Of a stretch of 64,000 bases of DNA, positions 31,161 to 42,971 are shown piece after piece. Under the pieces are notes generated by a model. That model worked only from the letters and a program-made list of their open reading frames with translations. It searched no databases and was not told the DNA's origin. The stretch is from positions 33,553,049 to 33,617,048 of the forward strand of contig CM055816.1 of the NCBI GenBank assembly GCA_029582265.1, written 5' to 3'. The DNA comes from Zoroaster sp. YZ-2022 (lineage: Eukaryota; Echinodermata; Asteroidea; Forcipulatida; Zoroasteridae). Numbering within the stretch: position 1 is the first letter of the stretch; the number at the start of each line of letters is the position of its first letter. The position numbers and the translations under genes were made by a program.

Positions 31161-31223
<63 letters not shown>
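30923..31223 (+). mobile_element. tRNA-Leu-derived SINE, copy 2, with (ATT)n tail
   Basis: Same head as copy 1, with A box GTGTCGTGGCCGAGCGGTCT and B box GGGTTCGAGTCCCGG. The anticodon region is changed to GAACTGAAGTTCTGG. It shares the 3' segment TGCGCCTTGAGCACCACTTA and GTGGATACGTGTGCTATAAT, and ends in about 20 ATT units (31162-31222). Its middle differs from copy 1. The PolIII promoter boxes look usable. Confidence 0.85.
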
Positions 31224-31224
<1 letters not shown>

Positions 31225-31727
31225 GTGTCTTACTCAACGATTGTTTACTGTTTCATATTTTAACATTACAGTCAGTCTTGTTTTAAAATCAAAATAGACC
31301 TCATGGATATTGGCTAAACTATGTATTTACACAACAATGTATCCCCATACATTAAAAGTAATAGTAAATCAGAAAATAAAAATAAAAATAAGACATTAAA
31401 ACCAGTCAACAGAAATTAGAGTAATTGAGTTTATTGGATTTATTACTGTCTACTATAAAAACTGCAGCTGAATCTGGAAAGATATTTGATACATCATAGA
31501 AACTGACAACAGTGATATGTATAGCACTTGATCCCACCGACAGAAATAATGTCACAAACAATTCAGACAGCACATTACACGTACTGTAATTGCTGTACGA
31601 ATTATAAACAAAAATTAAACTAGACGGCAGTGTTTGTGATATTACAAACACATAGGTGTTCAAGTTTTGTCAGGGCAGTGATGATGATGTCAGAATGTTT
31701 TTTAAAGAAACTTTGCATTATTTGTTT
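31224..31727. other. No gene seen
   Basis: AT-rich DNA between the SINE and the satellite array; only short low-complexity ORFs. Confidence 0.5.
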
Positions 31728-34127
31728 AATATTAAACTTTGACTTCCGGTTTAGACAGGAAGTAAAGGTCAAATTGGGGTCATGTTTTTGTAAACATTTT
31801 TGACGATTAACAATCTGTACAATAGTGCACAAACTGTGAATTTACCTCTTGTGGTTGTTGAGATATGATTTTCTACAATATTAAACTTTGACTTCCGGAT
31901 TGGACAGGAAGTAAGGTAAAATTGGGGTCACCTTTGTGTAAATATTTTTGACAATTAACAATCTATACAATGGTGGAAATATTGTGAATTTACCCCTTGA
32001 GGTTGTAGAGATATGACTTTTTTAATATTAAATTTTGACTTCCGGTTTGGAAAGGAAGTAAAGGTCAAATTGGGGTCACCTTTGTGTAAATATTTTTTGA
32101 CAATTAACAATCTATACAATGGTGGAAAGATTGTAAATTTACCTATTCTGGTTGTTGAGATATGATTTTTTTAAATATTAAACTTTGACTTCCGGTTTGG
32201 ACAAGAAGTAAGGTCAAATTGGGGTCACCTTTTTGTAAATATTTTTTTACAATTAACGATCTGTACAATGGTGCAAACTTTTTTAATTTACCTCTTGTGG
32301 TTGCTGAGATATGATTTTTTTAAATATTAAATTTTGACTTCCGGTTTGGAGAGGAAGTAAGGTCAAATTGGGGTCATCTTTTTGTAAATATATTTTGACA
32401 ATTAGCGATCTGTACAATGGTACAAAAATTGTGAATTTACCTCTTGTGGTTGTTGAGATATGATTTTTTTAAATATTAAACATTGACTTCCAGTTTGGAC
32501 AGGAAGTAAGGTCAAATTGGGGTCATCTTTTTGTAAATATCTTTTGACAATTAACGGTCTGTACAATGGTATAAAAATTGTGAATTTACCTGTTTTGGTT
32601 GTTGAGATATGATTTTGTTAAAATATTAAACTTTGACTTCCGGTTTGGACAGGAAGTAAGGTCGAATTGGGGTCATCTTTTTGTAAATATATTTTGACAA
32701 TTAGCGATATGTACAATGGTACAAAAATTGTGAATTTACCTCTTCTGGTTGTTGAGATATGATTTTTTCAAATATTAAACCTTAACTTCCGGTTTGGACA
32801 GGAAGTAAGGGCAAATTGGGGTCATCTTTTTGTAAATATCGTTTGACAATTAACGGTCTGTACAATGGTATAACAATTGTGAATTTACCTGTTTTGGTTG
32901 TTGAGATATAATTTTTCTAAATATTAAACTTTGACTTCCGGTTTGGACAGGAAGTAAGGTTAAATTGGGGTTATGTTTTTGTAAATATTTTTCGACAATT
33001 AACAATCTATACAATGGTGCAAAAATGTCCATTTACCTGTTGTGGTTGTTGAGATATGATTTTGTTAAATATTAAACTTTGACTTCCTGTTTGGACAGGA
33101 AGTAAGGTCAAATTGGGGTCACCTTTGTGTAAATATTTTTCGACAATTAACAATCTATACTGTGGTTGTTGAGATATGATTTTTTTTAAATATTAAACTT
33201 TGACTTCCGGTTTGGACAGGAAGTAAGGTCAAATTGGGGTCACCTTTGTGTAAATATTTTTCGACAATTAACAATCTATACTGTGGTTGTTGAGATATGA
33301 TTTTTTTAAATATTAAACTTTGACTTCCTGTTTGGACAGGAAGTAAGGTCAAATTGGGGTCACCTTTGTGTAAATATTTGTCGCCAACAATCGATACAAT
33401 GGTGCAAAAAATGTCAACTTATCTCTTGTGGTTGTTGAGATATGATTTTTTTTTTAATATTAAACTTTGACTTCCGGTTTGGACTGGAAGTAAAGGTCAA
33501 ATTGGAGTCATGTTTTTGTAAATATTTTTGACAATTAACAATCTGTACAATGGTGCAAACACTGTGAATTTACCTGTTGTGGTTGTTGAGATATGATTTT
33601 TTTTTAATATTAAACTCTGACTTCCGGTTTGGACAGGAAGTAAGGTCAAATTGGGGTCACCTTTGTGTACATATTTTTCGACAATTAACAATCTATACAA
33701 TGGTACAAAAAATGTCAATTTACCTCTTGTGGTTGTTGAGATATGATTTTCTAAAATATTAAACTTTGACTTCCTGTTTGGACAGGAAGTAAGGTCAAAT
33801 TGGGGTCACCTTTGTGTAAATATTTTTCGCCAATTAACAATCTATACAATGGTGCAAAAAATGTCAATTTACCTCTTGTGGTTGTTGAGATATGATTGTT
33901 TAAATATTAAACTTTGACTTCCGGTTTGGACAGGAAGTAAGGTCAAATTGGGGTCACCTTTGTGTAAATATTTTTCAACAATTAACAATCTACACACTGG
34001 TACAAAAAATGCCAATGTACCTCTTGTGGTTGTTGAGATATGATTTTTTTAAATATTAAACTAGATTTTTTTTAAATATTAAACTTTGACTTCCGGTTTG
34101 GACAGGAAGTAAGGTCAAATTGGGGTC
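31728..34127 (+). repeat. Satellite array, about 17 units of ~120-150 bp
   Basis: Each unit contains TTAAACTTTGACTTCCGGTT, then GGACAGGAAGTAAGGTCAAA, ATTGGGGTCACCTTTGTGTA, GACAATTAACAATCTATACA and TGGTTGTTGAGATATGATTT. Most units are near 148 bp; two around 33082-33322 are ~120 bp because ~30 bp are missing. ACTTCC...GGAAGT in each unit can form a small hairpin. ORFs in this stretch are repeat artefacts. Confidence 0.95.
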
Positions 34128-34231
34128 ACTCACAACTCATGTTTCATCTACTTGTTAAGTTCTAAGTACATGCCAAGTTTCAAGTTCATGTGAAGTTTGG
34201 AAGTATGTGTTTTTTTGTAGACAATCTATCC

Positions 34232-34380
34232 GGAGAAGAAGAAGAAGAAGAAGGAAAAAAAAAAAGAAAAAAAAGAAAAAAAAACCCAACAAAAACAAGA
34301 GGTGTTTCGGGCACAAACCCGAACACCTAAAAAAAACCGAAAAAAAACAAGAGGTGTTCGCGCTGTAGCTCGAACACCTA
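34232..34380. repeat. Purine-rich tract and two AGGTGTT hairpins
   Basis: A (GAA)n and poly(A)-rich tract (34232-34285) is followed by two imperfect palindromes, AGGTGTT-CGGG...CCCG-AACACCT (34300-34328) and AGGTGTTCGcgc...gCTCGAACACCT (34352-34379). ACAAG precedes both and TAAAA follows both. The loops differ but the arms are the same. Confidence 0.75.
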
Positions 34381-34789
34381 AAATAAAAAATGCTTTGTAC
34401 ATAAGTGCCGACAACCAGTTTGAATAATTATTCTCTGGCATAATACCAACATTTTACACTGTAAAAGTGCAATGTTTGACTGTCCCACAAACTTCATATT
34501 ACATTTATGTCGTTGACTAAAATAATGGATAGGCCTACGCGTTCCTATTTTATTTGCAAGATTTTACTTTTCACCAAGAAACACAAAAAACGATTGAAAT
34601 TGAAATTCTATTGAAATTCTGAAGTTAGTTTGAAATAAAAATTCGACTATGTATTTACAACTCTACACTATCTGTTTAAGTGATCATATGGACGTATAGC
34701 TGTGTGATTTTGATATATAGTTCCTATTCGTTTGAGAACGAAACACCGTGGCATCCTTCTTTACCTTCTCCATTTTAATACTAATGCAC

Positions 34790-35290
34790 TTGTAGGAGTT
34801 CATAATTTCTTAGTTGAAACAAGTGAATTTCAATAAAGTTCATTCATTCATTCATTCATTAATGGTTTATTCTTTAAAAACAGTTCTCCCATGGCGACCA
34901 AAGGTCGAATTGCGGAGGAATATACAAAATATAAAATGCATACAAATGTATACAAAATTAAAAAACAACAAAACAAAAATTACAATAAAAATTTAAAAAA
35001 ATGATTGAACAAGAAAATTAATTAAAATGCAAAGACATAAAAACAGTTAGACGCAGCCCAGCGAAACCCCGAGAGCAAATTTAAAAAAGATAAAACATAA
35101 AAATGCCACATGAAAAATTTCAATATGAGTTGTTCAAGAGACGGGTGAGATGAGGGAGAGGGCTTTTTCTGAAGCGTTCAGTTCTGCAATGGAATTCACC
35201 CAGAAGTCCTGATTTCCTCAGTTGGTACCCAGAATTAGACTTCCGGGGTAGAATTCCCTGCAGAACTGACTCAGGAAGAGTTTTAGCAAG
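34790..35290. mobile_element. Two convergent LINE-type 3' tails around (ATTC)n
   Basis: On the plus strand, TTTCAATAAAG runs into (TTCA)n at about 34840. On the minus strand, AAAGAATAAACCATT runs into the same (AATG)n block from the other side, preceded by GGTCGCCATGGGAGAAC. Each looks like a CR1/L2-type LINE 3' end with polyadenylation signal and tetranucleotide tail. The bodies are not recognisable. Confidence 0.4.
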
Positions 35291-35522
35291 TTGGGTTTAT
35301 TACAGTTTATTTATTAATTATTATTATTTTTTACATTTCTTTAATTGTTAGAATTTGACACATCTCAGTTTAGAGCTCAGGGACACAATGGACCACAAGA
35401 TCAAGGCTAGTAATGAAAACAAAACAATTTGTGAATCTACGATACAACTTATCAGGCAGTTTATTGAGGGAAACGATTGAGAAATATGGTTCATCGGGGT
35501 GGGGGTGGATGAGGTTGTGTTA

Positions 35523-35741
35523 CTCTCTTAATGTAAAAGAGTGAAAACCACTATTTTAAAGAGCTATATGGCGGACAAGTCTTTTTGGAGTAAAACCCAC
35601 TCTGATTCGAGGGAAAAATACAGTAAAAGGCTACCATTTCACTTTTTATACACTACTAAATTTACTCTTTATCACTCCAAAAGACTTGTCTGCCATACAT
35701 CGCTTTGAAAAAGTGGTTTTCACTCTTTTACATTAAGAGAG
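35523..35741. mobile_element. TA-flanked MITE with ~70-bp inverted repeats
   Basis: The left end CTCTCTTAATGTAAAAGAGT and the inverse at the right end extend inward about 70 bp on each side (TCTTTTTGGAGT against ACTCCAAAAGA). TA dinucleotides flank it (35521-35522 and 35742-35743), as for Tc1/mariner-type insertions. 219 bp, no coding capacity. Confidence 0.8.
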
Positions 35742-35767
35742 TACAATATATATTTTATCCCTCTCTC

Positions 35768-35770
35768 CAC

Positions 35771-35808
<38 letters not shown>
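35768..35808. repeat. (CA)n microsatellite
   Basis: About 20 CA units; a second block lies 160 bp to the right. Confidence 0.95.
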
Positions 35809-35811
<3 letters not shown>

Positions 35812-35965
35812 GCACATTGATTTGTGGGGTATTCCTTTGTTCGTTCTATTATCCCTTTTCTATATAATTCTCCTGTGGGGTACAAGATTTTCTATAGTTA
35901 CCTTGTGGGGTCCAATTGTTCTATTGTGTTTTGGACCCCACAACGAATGGTGTGTACGTTCACAC

Positions 35966-35968
<3 letters not shown>

Positions 35969-36016
<48 letters not shown>
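35969..36016. repeat. (CA)n microsatellite
   Basis: About 24 CA units. GTGGGGTCC and GGACCCCAC motifs lie between the two CA blocks. Confidence 0.95.
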
Positions 36017-36019
<3 letters not shown>

Positions 36020-38046
36020 GTGAACTTCAAGACGTCTGAGGACCCTCTATTGTTCCTCTATTGTTTGGACTAACTTTTTGAAGCAATCTCCATTGGTTTT
36101 GTACACGCCGTTTTCTGAGGACGGACAACGAAGAACAAAAAACCGCCGTCCGAGGACCTATTATTCCCTTTGTTATATGTCCTCGGATGGTTTGCAGTGC
36201 AAGCCCACAAACGCATCCGCGCCAACACACTTTTAAGCATAATTTGTGAGCAAGTCCTTTTAATATTATACAACAGTTCAGAATATGTTTCAACAAACGG
36301 CTCATTATAAACGGCTCATGACTACTTCATCTCTGCTGTCAGAGAGTTCAGTGCTCATGACAAACCGTGCGAACAGCGCCTTCTATTTTATTGCTTACGA
36401 TAATTCACTGGATCGACTGGCTTGAAAACCACCCACTCGGCAGTGCAAAAAGAAATCAACTAATTTGAGTTGGGTCAAATGATGATAGAATGTTCAACTT
36501 ATGATTTTGAATGTATATTTTTACTGGTTGAATGATGGTGTAAAGGACTCATTTTAAATTCAAATTGATTGAGTTAGGTATTAAATTGAATGAAAAATGC
36601 AATAAACAGTTCTTATAATTATAGCGTCAAATTAAATCTAGATCAGGGCGCTTCAAACCTTCGTTCAGATACAAACGTTTTGCTTTGCAAGCATTGCCGT
36701 AGGCCTACTGTAGGCCATTTCCCCAGCGAATTTCAAAAAATTTCCATTCAATTAATGCTCTAATCATTCAAATTTATTTTAAAATGTACACTCCTGTATA
36801 CCATTGTTTTTAAGTTCATTCAGTTTCATCAGAACCAGTCACAAGCGATTGATAAAAAATTCAATTTCATCAATTGTCACATTTTTATTTTCAATTTTCA
36901 CTGAGGTCCAGGCATTTCCAAAAGGGAGGAGAAAATAAATCATAGGCCTGAGGGAAAATATTAATTTGAATTCATCTATCGCGAAAAGATGCGAAACATC
37001 CAATTACATCAGGATGAGATAACCGAAGTCATGAATGCCAAAAAACGAAATCGAACTAAATAAACGCAAAATGTTGTAAATGAAACGAAATAATGACTGT
37101 GACTGTTTTTACTGAAAAAAAATGATTGAAAGTGACAGTGGGTAGGGGGTATACAACAGTACGGCGAAATTGCAAAGCCCATAAGAACATAGGAAGAAGC
37201 ATTTTATATTGTTGTAAGTATAATTTATTTTATTTTATTGTTATTGTGAACTATATGAAATACAAAACCTAAGAAATAATATAAATTAAGATTTGGCCAT
37301 CAACATTACACAGTTTTATACATCATTTCACTTTAGGCCTACCTAAACTGCAGTTTTGAAAAGAACGACAGGGTTATTAACTGTAAAAAGAAATACAGTA
37401 TCACAACTTCCAAAATGTGTGAAAATATTATTTGGGTTTGGCGGCTGTTTGTAGATAAGTATCCACTTCAAGTACAGTGTCAGTTTTTCAGCCTATTTTG
37501 TCGTACTCGCGAAACAAAAATCAAACTCGCGAAAATACTTCAAGAACAAGTAAGCCTAGATGGGGCGATAGCATACGGTACTATTAAGTCAATGGAGTAC
37601 AGTATTGTTTTGGAATGCAATTTTTAGCTACACTCTTAAAGGAGGGTTAAAACGGTGTCTGGGATACTCCCCTAGAAAATATTCAAACTTGAGGGCTAAG
37701 CAACACCATTATCAATAGACATGTAAATCCTAACATTTTCATCTGAAAGCCCACAGATGCAATTCATTTGCTACGTATACTAGCGTTGCTATTTAAAAAA
37801 AATTTTTTTTTCGAATATCAGGTAGTTTTCAGTACCTAGGCCTATGTTTTCTTTAATTAGACATTTTTTTTTATTTGAACAAATTAGGTTGGGGCATTGA
37901 CAAACTTTGTGGCAAGTATAGAGCTGCGCGCTTATGTTTCCCTTTTAAACCACCTCACTTACTGATTATACAGAAAACAAATTAATTGATGATGATTGTG
38001 TAATTGGACGTTTATGTGTGACGCATGGTTTTTACATTTTCACGCA
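36017..38046. other. AT-rich spacer, no gene
   Basis: I find no conserved reading frame, RNA gene or clear repeat boundary here. A short repeated ACTCGCGAAA occurs near 37505-37535. Confidence 0.45.
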
Positions 38047-38235
38047 GGTTGGATCCAGGGGGTCCAAGGTGTGGGGAGGGGTAGCCGTGTGTGCATCCCA
38101 TATTTGAAAGTCAACCATGTACAAATATTAAAACTTTACCATCTAATTCAAAAGGTTGGGATCTTATGCCCCTCTTTTAGCTGTTTTCCCTTTTTATCAT
38201 CGTGTGCCCCCTTTTCTGAGACCCTAGATTCACCA
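38047..38235. mobile_element. Possible small TIR element
   Basis: GGATCCAGGGGGTCC near the left edge and GAGACCCTAGATTCACC near the right edge are rough inverses. GGATCCAGGGGG ends are common in non-autonomous repeats of marine invertebrates, from memory. Boundaries and class are not firm. Confidence 0.3.
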
Positions 38236-38804
38236 CTCATTACATGTGGGTTTCATATATAATTAGGGGGGGGGGGTATTAACCCAAAATGTTTTAGATG
38301 CCGTCCTCAAAATATGTACCAACCTATACGAAACAAGGAAAAAATACTCAACAAATCATTTGAGAACGTTAACCCCTGTACATGCCCCCCCTGAAGATGT
38401 TTTTGTGAAACGGCATGGCATCCTGACTTCTTGTGCAGATTACCTGTATACCGTCGTTGGGGCACCCGTCTATTTTGTTTGAAACACAGTGATAGGGAAG
38501 CAATGAAGAGAACATCACTTCAGCAATTAATTTAAAGTACTTTCTCATGTTTACCTGTTGAAATTTTAGCATACTATTCCATGACAACCTTTCAATTGCC
38601 TTATGAAACAAAAAAATCTGATTAAAAAGTAACATTTATATGAATAAAACACAGTGTTCCCGTGGGTTTATATGGATTGCAACTGAAGATTTTATTTCAT
38701 TATTGTATCAAACTTATTTTATCCTGGAATAATATAAAATTTATATTTGCTTTTAACATTCTTCTAGAAAATAATTAATAAATAAAATAGTATGAATGTA
38801 AAAA

Positions 38805-38899
38805 AGTAGTTATTGGCCTCAGTTATGTTTTGAACCTAGCATATTCTTTCTCAGAGAAAGAACCTGCTAGGTTTGAGATGTAAGGCCAGTAACTACTAT
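38805..38899. repeat. 95-bp imperfect palindrome
   Basis: AGTAGTTATTGGCC...GAACCTAGCA...TTCTTTCTC pairs with GAGAAAGAACCTGCTAGGTT...GGCCAGTAACTACT. Central arms are nearly perfect, outer arms carry mismatches. Confidence 0.8.
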
Positions 38900-39169
38900 T
38901 TTGCATTTATATACTACGGGTCCTTTAGGTTGGTAAGCAGTTTGCAACAGCCAATTCTCTATTTATAAAATAGTACAAAAATATATTTATACATCTAACT
39001 AACATTAACAACACATTTCATGGCTTAGCAGGGATTATGGATTGTATAATGCCAAAATGTATTTCTGTAAATGATATAGTAGATCTAATGCTCTTGAACA
39101 AGTTCTGCTAGATATATCTTTAGATATAGTAAGATTTGTGATGACTGATGACATATTGAAATAATCTCT

Positions 39170-39312
39170 TTTGAGTAGTAAGGGTTCTGAGAAGAACCTT
39201 TGGTTAACTCAACATTTCAATCTGTATGCTTTGATCATCTTCAAGGAGAATGTGGAATGCTGGTGCAGGAGGGGCTTAAGTAGCTCGGTGGAGGAGTCCT
39301 GATCACTAGATG
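39170..39312 (-). mobile_element. Penelope terminal-repeat remnant
   Basis: GAGTAGTAAGGGTTCTGAGAAG, TCAATCTGTATGCTTTGATC and GGAGAATG...AAGTAGCTCGGTGGAGGA parallel 14932-15070 of the Penelope element in the same order. It is much more diverged and lacks the adjacent coding part. Confidence 0.65.
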
Positions 39313-40309
39313 TAGCTGTAGCTATTATCTTTAAAAAAATTAAATACATTTATAATTAATTATGTGTGAAATAACAAGTCAAATGTATTATTACACAATT
39401 TATTTATAGAAAGTGGAAAATAATATTGTAATTTATTTTTTTAAATGTGCTTAAATATCAGCCACACACCATCCCTTAAAAACATTTTAAGCTAGGATTC
39501 AACTTCAAAGGTTCAGGGGTTACACAGTTGTAAACCTTAAATTTATTTGGGAACTACCAACTTTGTATTCTCTTTCACTTACTATTACTATTATATCATC
39601 GTGATTGTAATAATAATAATAATAATAATAATGTCGGGCATTTTAAAGCACTTTTAAACAAGGTATCAAAGCGCTGTACATTATTACAAACTATACTATT
39701 TACAAACTATACTATTTCTATGACAATAACCAGTGGGTTAATATTTCATGTTTAAGATGATAAGTCCCAGACAAGTTAACTCCCATGGAAATTTCTTGCA
39801 GTAATACTTGTGGGTGCATGGTGAATAATATTATTATTAAAAACAAACTTACCCAACTAAGGTCACAGATAATAACTTCTGTCACTGCCCAACTTTGCCA
39901 GCAAACAATCCTTTTAGATGATATGATGTATATACATATACTAACCTAAATACATAATTGTCTTAATTGAGTTAAAACCCATCAACCATGTCAACAAACA
40001 ACGAACAGCTGATTAGTAACCATTCTAGATTATTATGTGTGGTACATAATCACATACACAGTCTGGTAACCACCATTGTGTCTCTACAGTGCATATGGAG
40101 TCAGGGAACCTTTACGGTAAACTGACAACAGAGGGCGCCCTTCAAGCAAAACTTTCAGGGGGCATGTACAGGGGGATTAGAAATATCAAATTTTTATTTT
40201 AATGATTTATTCTTGTTTCTAATAGGCCTGTACATGTTTTGAGGGGGGCAGAATATAAAAAAGTCAAAAAAAGTGATATAATACCCCCCCCCCCTCCCCT
40301 AATATAATT

Positions 40310-42200
40310 TAAGTATTCCCATCTACAGCATTGTTCCCATCAACATAATCTCATTAAACATTGCCCAGTATTATTCTTTAAACAAGCACATATCTAATCA
40401 TCTATCCCTCAACCACCCCAATATCAAGTAATTAATACATTTCGGGGGTAAAGTGTTGTGTGTTAATTCAATATTTTACTCGCTGGAAAGAGTGTTTTTC
40501 CTGTTGTGTCCGCAATCTTTACAAAGGCTAATACTCCAAACAATATTAATGGAAAGAAGCTTGCATCTTTTTTGAGGTCACCACCTTTAATAGTTTATTC
40601 AATGATTATGTACATGTTTAGAATTTTTTAATATTTAATGTTACTTATTACAATGCTTTCACGTTAATATAAAAAATGTTTTACTTGCTATTCATGCAAG
40701 GATAATTAAAATCATACTTAAAAAATCAAACAACGAACGAATTGACTGGAAAATTAATGACAGTTGAGTTAATGTTGAACCGTAATTTGCCTAAGCTAAC
40801 AGACAAATCCTAACATCACACAGGAACGTGTGGATTGACACTTTCCAGTACAATGCTTGAAAGTGAAAGTTGGGAGAAACTCAGTAAGTCAATACAGCTT
40901 GATTTGTAAATGAAATGAAATGAAAAACTTCATTTATGAGAGTTTTGTGGAAGATGTCTCATTCCAACGCTTGTAATATCTATAAACATCCTAAATATTC
41001 AAGACTTTTAAATATAACATCATTTCAGGTACGGAACATATATTTTAAATGTTTTCACAGAACCTAATATCCTTATGAAGAAAAAAAAACAGTATCCAAA
41101 AATACAAACTATTCTTTGTAAGATCAGCATAACACATTTAGAAAAAACCATGTGCCATCTTAATTTTAAAGCACATTCAACAAGTACAATTCAAGATTCC
41201 TTTTCTTCATAACCCAGTTTATTTTTCTTAAGTCAATTTGGACAACTGAAGCAACAACTGGAGTTGTACACAGGTCAGTGACATTGTAGGGGGTAGGGGA
41301 ACAGGGGCACTCCTCTTTCCATTAATGTTGAAAAAATACTGTTGTCCATATTTTGCAGGTAAATTTCCCCCTCCCCCAAACATGGTTTGCTGCCCCCAAC
41401 CTTAAGAATCTGGCTATGCTATTGATACAGGTATTTGTATGGATCAATGAAAATAGTCATTAATGCCACCGTTTATGTTAATTTAATGTTGATGTCAATG
41501 ATGGGGAAATATTTATCAGCTAATGAAATTTACATTCGACTGCAAATCTTGGAATCAACTTTGCAATATTTAATATGCTATACACAAAAAGTGAAGGTAC
41601 ATCATTTATGATTGCAAAATTAACAAATTATTATAAGTGAAGGAATGAAAAACTATTTCTGAAATGCTTTCATTTCTGAAAAATCAAAAAAATTTCAAAA
41701 TTGCCAGCAACTTTTTTGCTACCAACTGTTTTGTCATAATTGTGAATGCTTTTTCACATTTTATCAAGACTTAAACTCTGTATTGAGCAGAAACTTGAAC
41801 ATGTTGCTTGTTCAAAGAAAGTGAATATATTTTGCAAATATTAGTGATGTAGCACATTCCCTTAAAAAAATAAACAAATTAAATTAAAAAACATGTATGT
41901 ATACACAAAAACAATAATACATACAAAAATATATAAATCACTACCTGATCTCAGTAACAATACAGTTTGTGATCAAGATTTATGCAAAATCTGAAAATTA
42001 TCAACGCCTTGTGATAATTTTCACATAAGAATGAATACATTTTAATGTATCCATTTGTATGCATTTTCAATAATTTGTTATAACACCAGAATTAAGTTTA
42101 CTGAAGTTAAGTATCACAAGTTGGTTTATTTACAGATCTATTTATTCTTGAAAAATATAAATGTATTTATAGCCATTTTATTAATGGTTTTAAACCCTTT
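40310..42200. other. AT-rich spacer, no gene recognised
   Basis: Contains candidate minus-strand polyadenylation signals (AATAAA) at 42125-42130 and 42141-42146, 55-80 bp beyond the stop codon of the spliced gene to the right. Otherwise nothing supportable. Confidence 0.45.
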
Positions 42201-42400
42201 TTAAACAAACAGATTACCACCTAGTTTTTTTAAGTTTCTGCCCCATAGAAAAAACCGACAATGCCACAAAAAATTGTCCAGAGTCATATATGACAACTGA
42301 ATTTTGATCCGCTGGAGGCTTGAATTCATCTGTTCTGCTGCTTGGCTGTTGATCTTTTTATATTGCAAATAATCATCAAGCTTGTATCCACAGGAACAGG
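42201..42400 (-). CDS. Spliced KDZ/HMGXB3-like gene, last exon (D)
   Basis: The acceptor is TTTTATCAG before 42400. Two bases complete the split codon from exon C, then the frame reads CSCGYKLDDY, NSQAAEQMNSSLQRIK, QLSYMTLDNFLWHCRFF and stops at TAA 42203-42201. AATAAA signals follow within 80 bp. The AAEQ-N--LQ-I ... LSYM pattern is what I recall from C-termini of transposase-derived proteins of the KDZ/HMGXB3-like group. Exon definition rests on acceptor, phase and an open frame to the stop; the family name is less certain. Confidence 0.6.
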
Positions 42401-42699
42401 CTGATAAAAGAATAAATAACAGTGATATTAACTTTTTAAGTTAACTGGAATAGTTCAATGGCATTAATAGAACATATTACCAACATAAACCCATAACTAT
42501 CAGAAAAATCAAATCAATATTGATAACACAGATTCACAGACACAGATATTGACAACACACATTCATATCTGCATGAAATTAAATTCTGTATCATAATTTC
42601 TTTATGTTTTTTTTGGTTCCAATGTTTTTTAATTTAACAAAACATAATTGCTGTTTAATAAAAAAGTCTCTCATTATTTTCTCAAAATGTTTATATTAA

Positions 42700-42971
42700 C
42701 CCTCCTACTACTACAAGAGTCAAAATCAATCAAACTGTAGATATACTTGCCAAGGTATATCTGGTGCACTTAAAAGTCAAACACTGTCAAACCTTACGTG
42801 TAGTAAGTACATTTACAGGTCAAAATGAGTCGACTGTTTTTGACTGGTAAAAGCATTGTCTGGTATTGTTCAGGGTGGTCAAAATGACAGTCAAAACCAG
42901 TCAAAACAGGCAGTTGACCAATGCTGACCTCTATTGCAACTTCCCACTAAAGTGCAGCTATAGTAGGAGGG
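42700..42971. mobile_element. piggyBac-type MITE in intron C-D
   Basis: The ends CCCTCCTACTA...TATAGTAGGAGGG are inverted and flanked on both sides by TTAA (42696-42699 and 42972-42975), the strict target duplication of piggyBac transposases. 272 bp, no ORF. It lies within the 960-bp intron between exons C and D. Confidence 0.85.

Larger units (their letters stand above)
38256..40309. mobile_element. ~2-kb element with ~150-bp inverted repeats
   Basis: Left end (38256-38405) and right end (40146-40309) are diverged inverses. Shared landmarks are TAATTAGGGGG / CCCCTAATATAATT, the G/C homopolymers followed by TATTA, ATGTAC, GAAACAAG, and CCCCTGTACATGCCCCC with its inverse GGGGGCATGTACAGGGG. 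No transposase frame is present. A palindrome and a Penelope remnant lie inside. Confidence 0.55.

Noticed and set aside
31031..31263. ORFs with poly-Asn or poly-Tyr
   Set aside because: Products of the (ATT)n tail of the SINE.
31620..33762. Several small ORFs containing LLPVQTGSQSL
   Set aside because: All are the same translation of the satellite unit.
35705..36073. ORFs with Thr-His repeats
   Set aside because: Translations of (CA)n microsatellites.
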